DNA of 64,000 nucleotides, taken from Macrosoma leucophasiata. Taxonomy: Eukaryota; Arthropoda; Insecta; Lepidoptera; Hedylidae. The notes under the pieces are model-generated. The model ran no database searches. It was not told the origin of the DNA and saw only the letters and a list, made by a program, of their open reading frames with translations. Below are positions 39,301 through 51,300 of this stretch, piece by piece; position 1 is the first letter of the stretch, and every line of letters starts with the position of its first letter. The stretch is taken from positions 22,795,001 through 22,859,000 of the forward strand of contig JAWQUS010000001.1 in NCBI GenBank assembly GCA_036365455.1, read 5' to 3'. The position numbers were made by a program, and so were the translations under genes.

Positions 39301-42300
39301 ATATTACTATTTTTCGCAATAACACTTAATTCAGTCACTAGACAGAATTAAGTATTTTGTAGTAATGCTCTTTCTTTTAGATTTATTTGCCTTTAACAAC
39401 ACTATCATTTCAATTACAGATATTGCTGTCGGAGCTCCATACGGTGGCGAGAACGGTCGTGGTGTTGTCTACATCTATCATGGCAGTGAATTGGGTATCG
39501 GGGAGAAGTACTCCCAGGCCATCACTGCTGAAGAGATCAACCCTGCCCTTTCCACCTTCGGGTTCTCGCTGTCCGGCGGTGTAGACCTGGACAATAACAA
39601 CTACACTGACCTAGCAGTTGGAGCTTATAAATCTGATAGTATCGTTTTCTTGAAGTAAGTTTTTAGAACACTCCCAAAATATATGAATATTAGCAACAAA
39701 AGAGAGTATGCTCTTTTGTCGGTTTCAGTGGTGGTACATTGCCAGAGTCGGTAGGGTCCACCACGTTAGAATCAGAATCAGAAAATAATTTATTCATTTA
39801 GAGTGACAGGCACCTCTTATGACATGTCATAAACAAACAAAATAAATTAAAGTGAACAATTGATATACATGTCAAACAACCTAAAAAATATATAAGTATA
39901 TTGTCAAGAATATTACTAAGATTAAACTAAATATAATATACTAATGTAAATAAGTACTCGTATATCAGTAGAATGTCTCATTTCCCTTTTTACAAACTGA
40001 TAACAAAGAGTAAAAAGAAAAGAAAAAGAGTCATTCTTTGTTATTCACCTGCAGAGTTCCAAAGGCCAATATGACTTACATTATCTATCGCCTGCCAAAT
40101 GCTCGTGTTCTCTCTCCTGAGGTCTTAGTTGTTTTGAATCTATTTTAGTTATTAAGGAGTTATTTTACTGTTGGCAGAGCTCTAGTGACGGGTCTCGCGG
40201 GCATAGGAACCACCACATTACTAGATACCGAGATATTTCATTTATTATTAATGTTATGCCAAATTCACAGATCGCGTCCCGTAGTGAAGGTGATGGCCGA
40301 GGTGAAGTTCATGGGCGAGACGAAGCTGATCTCCCTGGAGGACAAGCGGTGTAGCCTCAACAACGGCACGCGCGTCTCCTGCGCCACCCTCATGTTCTGC
40401 CTCACCTACAACGGTGTCAACGTCGACCAGCAGATAAGTAAGTGTTGCTTGGCTACTGAGTGCTCACACTGCCTTCATTTTTAGGGTTCCGTACCTCGAA
40501 AGGAAAAAACTAAATCCTTACAGGGTCACTTTGTTGTCCGTCCGTCCGTCTGTCTGTCAAGAGCCTTTCCCTCAGGAACACGTGGAGGTATTAGGCTGAA
40601 ATTTATTAGAAGGGAATAATTAATAAAAACCTACAGGGTAGCGAGCGTAAACACACTAAGATTAGGATTAAGTGTCGTTTCGGTTATGACTTTCCTTAAA
40701 TATTACAGTATTTTGAAATCAGTTACGGAAGTCTTATATCCTTAGTAGCATTTGCACGCGACTAATTCCCGCTTCCGTAGGAATAACAGATAATCCTCTA
40801 TTATGATGTCCCCGTAAATTCTTCAAAGAAGTCACTGGCCAAATTTCAGCTTTCTACGAGCAATTGTTTCGGCTGTGTGTTATTCGCCGATCACTTTGAG
40901 ATTCACTTCTCTACTTTGAATTAGCAGTCAAACTATCAATGCACTGAAACGTATTTTTTTACTAACTCTTCAAATTCTTATTATACTTTACTTAGTTAAA
41001 ATTTATACGTAGTTAGTATCTAGAGAAATAAATTCGTTGAATTAGCTAAAAATCTAAATTATTGTGTACACTGAGACATCACACAATATGTATTTTGATC
41101 ACGGATATGAATCGCAATTTTCGAATGCAACGCCTTCTAAATTTTGAACACCTTATATTATTGATATATTGTACATTTTTAGATTAACTTATGAGAACAG
41201 TATTTAAGATGTATTTGTTGATGTCATGCAGTGTGTTTCGGTAAGAATCACATATTATGTTCTTTTTTCCAAGCGGAGGGATATATTTGCTATTTCGGTG
41301 AGTGGAATAGCGAACAATTGATTTGATAAGACACTAATGTTCACGATTAATTATAATTTCATTATTAATTTTGTTTAACTCATAAGCATTCTAAAGCTCG
41401 TTAGAAGGCTTTTCGAGTCAACCTAACGAATGCATTTTTATAAGTTTAAATTTCTTGTTTCAATTAATAATGAAATTACGAGTTGTAAATATACCGCTCA
41501 GTAGAATTCGATGTTAGCAGTGTATCAACCGCCGCACATCAATGTTTTAGCAGTAATCATTAATTGTCTATTTTAGCTAATATCTATGTACTTATACTTT
41601 TACAGAAATTCATGATCCATTTTAGGAATCTGTTTCAAATTAAATAATTCTAAAATATGTAACAAAAATTGCCAATTTTAAGCTCTTCAGAATCTTGAAA
41701 CGTATTTAACTTCGTTATTAAATTCTTGCAGACTTCGAAGTGACATTGGACTTGGATTCGCGACAGAAGACATCGAAGCGAATATTCTTGCTCGAGAGCC
41801 GCCAGACGGAGTACAAGACACACATACTGTTGACACAGGGACAGCAAGAGTGCCAGGAGGTCATGGTCTATCTTGATGTGAGTGAGATGAAGATTATGAT
41901 AATATTAAAAGACTTGAACACTCACGTGATTCCAATAGATGCTTAGCAAATAATGCAGAATCCTAAGTATTATAAAAATAATCTAATATTCAATATGATT
42001 TAAATTTCATCCGTAGTACGTGCATTTTTAGACTTCATGGAGGCAAATATCCACCGAATCAGGAAAGCGACTCCCTTACTTGGATTGAATACTGACTCTA
42101 CCGTACGATATAACCCACGAAACTGTAACACATTCAGCGTTATTTATGTTATCTCTAGCACAGAGGTTAAAAACCTTCAGCTTCAAGAGTGACAAATGTG
42201 GCTAATTGCTTACATTGAAGTTAAACTGCAGTTTTCCTTAACTTTACGCGAATGATTTAAGTTTTAAGAGTGGTAAATTAACCAATATTGCATTATGTGC

Positions 42301-45300
42301 ATTCGCTAGATGTCTAGTTTTAATGAAGGTACCTGTAAGTAGCAGGCCCATTCCTAATCAAAGATTGTGGCAGGAGTCATCGATCTACACCCATACTTTT
42401 ACTTTTTTTCATTGAATTTCAACTTATCGTTATCAAAAAAAAAATGGAAAGAAAAATTTGACTTCAGGCAAGACTCGAACTCGCGGCCACTGGGAATCTC
42501 GTCCAGCCGCTCTTCCAACTGAGCTACCGAAATCCTGCCCGATTCGTCAAATTTGAGATTTGAAAAATTTTTCTGTCCATTTTTCTTTAAAATATATTTC
42601 ACAAGCATGTATTAATGCGAAATAATATAAAACAATTATCGTTTTCAGTTTTGGAAATGATCATGATCATAACTATCATAATCTTACGATATCTCCTTGT
42701 CTCGTCGTAACGCCCCTGTTAGTTAAGTATTATTTACATTATCTGCTTACGCAGGAGGAAATTCGCGATAAGCTGACGCCGATAGAAGTGAAAATGACGT
42801 ACGACCTAATCACACAACCATCCGGGAACGTGGTGCCGCCGGTCCTCGACCAGACCAAGAGCATCGTGCACACCGACTCGCTCAACATACAGAAGAACTG
42901 CGGCCCCGACAACGTTTGTATACCAGACCTTAGGATGTATGTCACCACGTAAGTGTTGTTTATATCTGAGATGTTAACGTACGTTCCATATATCGACGCC
43001 TTGTAGTGAAAACCTCGTAAGTGTCAAATAAGTAACTTTGCAGCGTACTGAAAAAAAATCGTATGGGATCGTTTATGTTGTTTTATAAATATATGTGAAA
43101 ATTTAGCCCGCTTTTATTTATATCCAGAACTGTTACATTCTGTAAGATTGTTTGAAATGCATAAAATGCTACTTACAAGGTATTCGGTACAAAAAACTCG
43201 ACCTAAAGCGACCAAGTACTAGGTCTTCATGAATAGGAAGAGAAGAAAAATCGTTTATTTTATCAATCTATTTTATTTTTATATGATTTTTTTAACGATA
43301 ATCATCTTTTTTTTTTTTCTTTTGGTAAACGCAAAATTATTCAGGTACAGTTAGATGCACTAGGTACACAGGATACACACACACACACACAAGAAATAAA
43401 TTATCTAACACGAAACATTACGTTCATTGCAAGGTATTCACGGCTAACTGACAGATGGTGACAGGATCTAGAGAAATAAATTCGTTGAATAAGCTAAAAA
43501 TCTAATCTAATTACTGTCATAGAGAGCGCTAAAAGTATCAAATGACTAATGAGTGAGATAAGGGTGTGCCTTTTAAGGTATTCTTCCTGTGAATGCAAAA
43601 AATGAGCAAAAATGCATTCCCAAGGTTATCACTATAAGGCGTCAATATACAAACATGGCAGCGCGCATGGCCCAGCGGCTGGTGTAGATCGTAAGCGATC
43701 TGCTCGGTTAAGCACTACGGGCGCGGTCGGGTAGTGTGATGGGTGACCGCTAGTGGCAAATTAAATGCGCGTTTCCGTGCTTCGGAGGGCACGTTAAGCC
43801 GTCGGTCCCGGTTGTTATCGATGGATAGCAGTCGTTAAACCTTGTCGGAGGCCTTATGGGCGGTTTGAAAACATCCGACAGTGGGTTGGCCACTAACCCA
43901 CCCACCTCCACCAATCCGCATTGGAGCAGCGTGGTGGAGTAAGCTCTAGGCCTCCCCCCAAAAAGGGGAGAGACTCGTGCCCAGCAGTGGGACGTATAAT
44001 GGGTTGCCATTATTTATTTATTATTATACAAACATGTACAACTCTAGCAGGGCACGTGTTAAGCTGGCGTTTAGTTCAGCTTCCGTTTCCACCACACTGG
44101 TGGAAGAGTTCCAGTGTATGAGCTCGAAGGCGTCGGCACCATCGCATAATCTAATCTATCTGCCGCCAAATGGGAGTGTTCAGCACAATCGTGCATTCGA
44201 ACATTATAGTAATGAACACTTTTTTTTATGTACTGGAAGTGGCAAACACTTACACAACAACCAAGGTCAAAATGCAGATGCGTTACCACTCCTGAGGCCT
44301 AACGTGTTATGCCTCTGTGCCGGAAATTACAGGGCCGTACAATACCACCTGACCGGAACACGATAGTGCTGAACACTACCATTTAGCGGCAAGTATATTA
44401 GGTGATTCAGTGGTGCCTACGCCCTTGAGTCCCTACGCTGGAACTCTACCACCAGTGAAAGTGAATGATGAAGTGGATACCATCAATATTCAATCTCTTC
44501 CTGACAAATAATGAATCAGTTAAACCTAAATTTTCCAACCATTTACCTTATTCTTTGCAGACCAACCGTAAACTACGTGCTGGGTTCCGGAGAGAACGTG
44601 AACATAGATGTGACCGTGGAGAACACCGAAGAGGACGCGTTCGAGGCCGCCTACTACCTGCAGATACCGGCCGGAGTCACCTACGCCAAGATGGAGAGGC
44701 TGGACAAGGAGAATGTCGACACCACGCCAGTTTACTGCTCTATCAAGAAGAAGGATGCCAGTGGGAACAGCACGTTGAAATGCGATTTAGGCAATCCGTT
44801 GTCTAGTGGACAGAAGGTAAGGATGATGATCTTGTACTGGTGGTATATTTCCAGTGTATGAGCTCGAGAGCAGTGGCCCACCGCATTACCTAATCTGTCT
44901 GCCGCTAAATGGTAGTGTTCAGTGCTATTGTGTTCCGGTTAGATGGTAATGTATCGCCCTGTAAGAACTATCACAGTCTGTAGGCTGTAGTCATCACTTA
45001 ACTTCAATGTGAACTGCACTGCATGCTTGAGTGCCACCTTCGTAACATTAAAAAAAAAAACCACTCATGAACATAAAACGTCTGGTGCAGGTGCAGATCC
45101 GCGTGATGCTGGAGGTGGAGGCGGGCGTGCGGTCGCTGACGTTCGACATGGAGGCGAACTCCACCAACCCCGAGCAGGGCACCGCCGCCGACAACGTGCG
45201 CCGCATGACCATCGGCGTCGTCGTGCGGGCGCACTTGGCCATCATCGGGTAAGTGTAACTACTTTTTAGGCCGTATCCAAAGGGAATCGGCGTCGGGCCG

Positions 45301-48300
45301 TGACGACCCCGCCACAGAGACCTCGCCACCCACTAGTGGCATAATTATCTTTTTAACCGACGAAAAAAAACTGAGGAGATTCTCAAGTTTACGCGTACAT
45401 ATTTTTATGTCCACGCATAATTTATATTAAAGAGAATTCTTCCGCTAAATGGTAGTGTTTAGCACTATCGTGTTCCGGTCAGGTGGATAGGCCCTGTAAT
45501 TCCCTGTAATTCCCGGTGCATAGGCATGATACCTTAGGCCTTAGGTGTAGCAACACATCTACATTGAAAATTTGAAATCTCTGCATATGTTATAGGCTAC
45601 GGTATTGCTTACCATCAATATAAACTATATGCTTGTTTGCCACTTTATGACATAAATATAACACCATCATCATAATTTCAGCCGAAGGATGGCCATTGCT
45701 GGATCCCCCAAAAATAACCACAACTAACGGACCTGGGAAGCCCTCGTCCAGCTATAACCAGCGATAGCAACCTTTACCAGGGGCCCGACCGCCTAACTGA
45801 AATGCTTTCGTTTAGGTTTCAATTATGACATCATCTTGTCAGTTTCGTACCGCCTAACTTTTTCCTGGAAAAATGTTTTAATAGGCGGAACGAAACTGAC
45901 AAGATAACGTCCTAAGAAAAATTTACAAATAAAATTATTAGTATTATGTTTGATTTTTCAGAACATCCGACCCACCAGAGCTCCACTACAATGCATCTCT
46001 GTACGATGTTGAGAATCTGAAAGATGACACCAAACTCGGACCTCAAGTTGTCCATAAATATAACATTAAAAATGAAGGTCCATTCACCGTCGATGAAGCT
46101 GAAATATACATCATGTGGCCTTATCAGACGTTGACTGGTAAGAAGACAATTACAGTACTCAACAATTAATATTGCCAAACGATCGGCTCGTTTCGAATTC
46201 GTAGAGCATTAATTGTTTTAAACTTTCACGATTTGTATTCATATTTTTATATTGTAAACGGGACTTAATCCGTCCGTGGTCACGAGTAGACTCGGGACCA
46301 CGGACGGATTACTTACCACCATAAATACTTCGATTAAAATAGTACGCGATTAAGTCCCGTTTGCAATATAAAAATATTCGTAGGGCATTATTTGTGTTGC
46401 ACACTGCCTACGTAAGCAGTGACAGTCCGGTATTGGTCAAAACTTGATCAAAATGGTCGACAAACGTCAAATAGGTACGGTGCGAAAGAGATAACGCTCT
46501 ACAAACCCGAAATAAGTCAAAGTCTCCTTCGTAGGCTCGATGTGCAATATTTATTGTTGAGTACTGTACTTAGTTGTAGATAGTTAGAAATAAAAAAGAG
46601 TGTGTGTAAGTACTTATATATGCACGTAAGAAGTTATAAGTCTTTAGCGTAACAATCCAATGTACCAGAAATACGACCAAAACTGTTCAGCAACTAGCTT
46701 CAGGCTGTTACTTTTATCTGTTTTACAACTAACTTCAAACTTCAGACTACCGTTTTCTGAAAGTTTCTCAGTAGCCCGGAGTTTGGTAATGTGCCCGGAG
46801 ATGTCAACAGGCTCGCCACCTGGGCCAAAACGTAACCGGCCATTCGAGGGTTTCCATGTATGCTTGTATAATGCATTTATCCTTGCCTATACCTTTGGCG
46901 ATTACAGCCGTGAAGTAACGTTACTTTCGGCGTTTGGTATACTTGGCACGAGCGTAACTGGCGAATTGCGAGTATTTGCTGTTTAACACGGATAATATTT
47001 TTTGTCTGCCTAAAGATGGCATTAGATGCGCGACACAATTTTTGCACTACGTAGGCACCGCATTACCTAATATACTTGCCGCTAAATGGTAGTGTTCAGC
47101 ACTATCGTGTTCCGGTCAGGTGGTAATGTACGGCCCTGTAATTTCCGGCACAGAGGCATAACACCTTAGGCCTCAGGAGTGGTAACGCATCTGCATTTTG
47201 ACCTTGGTCTTCATGTGGGTGTCTATAGGCTGCAGTCATCACTTAACATCAATGTGAACTGCATGCTTGTTTGCCACGCCCATTACATAAAAAAAAACTT
47301 TTCAATCCTGTCAAGTGACGTCACAAACCACTGAATCATACTTTCTCCTTTCAGGCGAGAACCTGATGTACATGTTGGTGCAGCCTCAATGGCTCGGCGA
47401 CATGGAGTGTGACGTGGCGCGCCACATCAACCCTGAGAACCTGTTTGTACAAAACCCCTACGCATTCATGCTCGCCAAAGAAAAAGAGGGTAAGTTCACA
47501 AAAACGTTTATGGTGAACTAGGTTTGTTACGACCAACTATAATCAAAGCATACAACAGTCCAGTCATTTGGTAGTTTTACTTGGAAAGTTTGCTGGGAAT
47601 TTTGAAAATTGGTAATTTTACAGATTTAGACGTGCACTTTTCATTCTGCCATTTCGTATCTTTGCCGCTCGCGTCGCCATATTGGAAACATGGCGCTCAA
47701 AAACAGTTTTATATTCCGTAAAATAGTTCAATAATTCCGTTCCGACCCATTAAACGATAAAAAATAAAAATAGTTACGAAATAAATTAAACTGAAGAAAA
47801 TTTCCTACAATTTATGTGCTGATCTTTTTTTAAATCAATAGTTTCAGCGTACGAGTGCCGCAAAGTCCACTCGGCGTTTTGGCCGTATTACTAATTTCCA
47901 CACCACCATGAGGAAGAGTCGATGGCGTGTTTTTTTTGCACCAAATGACTGTACTAACAAGACTTTGCAGTTGATTCTGCGACATAGTTTCAAAACACTG
48001 AATACTGTACAGTTAGTTTATACATATTCATAGGTCCTCGATCTCGATCCATTGGAAGAATAGTAGAGTTTTCACATACTTTTGTTTCGTTTCCTATGAT
48101 GCCCTAAATTTTATACTTTTGCTTAATTTTTTTTTTAAATCTTGTTTTTTATAATTTTGCGCTTATTTTATTTGTTTTCCATAGCGATGTTGTCCAGTGA
48201 GCTTTATACGGCAGCTCAAATCAGCGGTGGAGCTGGATATTATGGACAGAGTAAGTAAAATACTTGATATTTTTACTGGTGGTAGAGTTTCAGTGCTGGA

Positions 48301-51300
48301 GCTCGCGGGCGTAGGCACCACCGCATTACCTAATATACTTGCAGCTAAATGGTAGTGTTCAGCACTATCGCTTTACGGTCAGGTGGTGGTACGGCTCTGT
48401 ATAATTTTCGGCACAGAGGCATAACACCTTAGGCCTCAAGAGTGGTACGGCATTTGCAATTTGACCTTGGTCTTTGTGTAAGTGTCTATAGGCTGCAGTC
48501 ATCTGTTAAGTTAGTTCAACTGCATGCTTGTTTTCCACTACCATAACATAAAAAATATACCCTCATTCTTACACTTTCTCCTTTATTGATTGTAAATAGA
48601 AACTTTCTATTTACAATCAAGTGATATTATGTTAAAATATTTACTGGTGGTACTTGGAGTTCCAGGGACAGGATCTCGAAGGAGGCACCAACGCATTGCC
48701 TTATCTATCTGCCACTAAATGGTAGTGTTTAGTGCTATCGTATTCCGGTTAGAGGCTAATGCATGGTCCCGTAACTATCATAGAGACAAAACAACTAAGG
48801 TCTCAGAGGGGGCGGCGCATTTTGACCTCTGGTCTTTGTTTGTCTAAAGGCTGCAGTCATCACTTAACATCAATATGATATGCATATTAGTTTTCCACTT
48901 TCACTACAAAAAAAAAATCGTACTACAATTGGCAACAATCATATGAAAAACACAGTTTTAAAAAAGCGTGTATAATTTTTTTTCAATACAAGAAAGTATT
49001 CAATAATTTGTTGAGTGTTTTCTTGGATTAATATTCCTAATGTAACGCAAAATGATATAACTATTTCAAATATTTGTTACAGATTACTGGGACGAACACT
49101 CAAGCTCAAACCAAGGAGGTCTGACAACCGGTGGTCAAGTCTCCGGCAGTCAGTACAGCGGTAACAGAGTGACCGGTAACAGAGATTATAGCAGCAACCA
49201 AGGAGTAAACAGGCAATTTAGTACCAACCAAGCAAGTGGAGGACAATTCAATAACCAAGCATCAGGTGGAAGCTACAGTGGAGGCTCGGGCGCATCTTCC
49301 TCCTACAATAGAACATGGACAAGTTCCTCCAGTGGAGGATTGACGGCTGAAGAACAAGAAGCGATCAGAAGACAACTAGCCTCTATTGCCAACTCAAACC
49401 AGGGCAACCGAGGATTTGGCCAAGGCGCTTACAGCCAAAGTGGCAGTTTCAATCAAGGCGGTCAAGGAACATACGCCCAAGGTGGTCAGAGTAACCAAGG
49501 AAGTCAGAATACTTATAGCCAAGGAAGCGCTTACAACCAAGGAGGCACTTACAACCAAGGAGGCACTTACAACCAAGGAAGTCAAAATTCTTACAGCCAA
49601 GGCGGCACTTACAACCAAGGGAGTCAATCAAACTATGGACAAAATGGTGTCTACAGTCAAAGTGGTTATAGACAAGGTGAAGGAGGTTTCGTCGAAGGTG
49701 GTCAGACTCAAGGTGGTGGAAGTCAAGGGGCTTACGGCCAGGGACAGGTTGTCCGAGTGAAGAACCGAACGATTCTTTACGACGAAAATCATAACATCAT
49801 ATCGCAAACTGAAACCAGCACGGAGTATGACACTTTAGGACACGAAGGAGAGGCTGGCAGTTCTTTTAATAATAGGTAAGTGTTTTAAGATCTAAAAGTC
49901 TAGAACAAGAGGACTATCTCTACCAAGAAAGTTAAACAATTATAGATTTAGAAATTTATCGGGCACTTGAACATTTTTTTTTTATGTCTGAAGATTGACA
50001 GACAAGCTAACGGGCCACCTGATGGAAAGTGGTCACTGTCGCCTATGAACATTTGCAACACCAGGGGAGTCGCCAACGCGCTGCCAGCCCTGAAGGACTC
50101 TTTTGACGCCATTTTTGAAGAACCCCATATTGTAGTACCGAGGGAACACCTCAGAGGGAAGTTCGTTCCACAATTTACACGATCTGGGTAGGAACGAACG
50201 TGAAAACCGCACCGTTGAGCACTGCCAGGTGTCCAGTCGGTGTAATTGGAACTTCTCTCTTAGGCGGGTAGTACGGTGTAGGAAAAGAGACGGTCGCACC
50301 ATGTCAAACAGTTCAGCAGAGCACTCACCATTGTAGAGACGGTACAATACGCACAGACTCTCAATGTCTCTGCGCAGGCTCAGATGTCCGAGCCTGTCAG
50401 TAAGTCCTGGATCGTTAACCATACGAACGGCGTGTTTTTGTAGGGAGTCAAGTGGACCAAGCTGGTATTTGGGGACTCCAGCCCACAAATGAGAGCAGTA
50501 TTCCAGATGGAGCCGCACTTGGGCCTTATAAAGCTGTACTAGCTGCCCCGATGTGAAATACTGCCTCGCAAATTACAATGAAAATAGATGTACACTTCTC
50601 AAAATGGGCTTCGTTTCTTTGGTTCTTTCCAATTTCTTCAGGCAAATCTACTACAATAGATCATTTGTGCAAGTGCCCGATACATTTCTAAATCTATATA
50701 CTTCATCATGAACGTAATTCAAAATATTTGTTAAATGCTCAAATACAATTTCAGATACCTGGAAAACCGAGGTGGCTTCCAAAACCAAGGTAGCTCCCAA
50801 AGCCAAGGCGGATACCGAGGCCAAGGGGGCTACCAAAGCCAAGGCAGCTATCAGAACCAAGGCTCCGGCTCCCAACAGAACCAAGGCTCCGGCTCCCAAG
50901 GTTTCGTCCACGGGAACTGGGCGACCACGGAGACCGTCAACTCTGACATAATGAACGCTGGCTCCAACACTTACCGTGGAGGCTCAAGTGTAACCGTCGT
51001 CGGTGATGAAGAAGAGGACAAACTCGAAGGTTTCGGAGCGTACGCGGCTCAGAACCACAACAATGAGTTCAAATACGGAATTGCTGATGTGACTGGTGCC
51101 CAGGGTTCTGGGGCTGTGCAAAGTGGTGGCGGTGCCCAGGGGAGCTATCAAGGCGGTTACCAGACTAGTGGAGGTGGAGCTTATGGATCTAGCGGCGGTG
51201 GCTACTCATATTCTTCTCGGTCAGGTAAGATTCGCGAATGCAATTCTTACTAAGTAGCTGTGCCCACGACTTCGTCCGCTTAGATACTGCACAACTGCAC

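Noticed and set aside
43668..43775. Possible true 5S rRNA gene
   Set aside because: It resembles 5S rRNA but with many differences, and it is fused to a SINE tail between target duplications.
49386..49760. Overlapping frame of 124 codons (and minus-strand frames) inside exon 17
   Set aside because: It is a shadow of the repetitive Gln/Gly-rich exon. The integrin frame is fixed by phase-matched splice sites on both sides.
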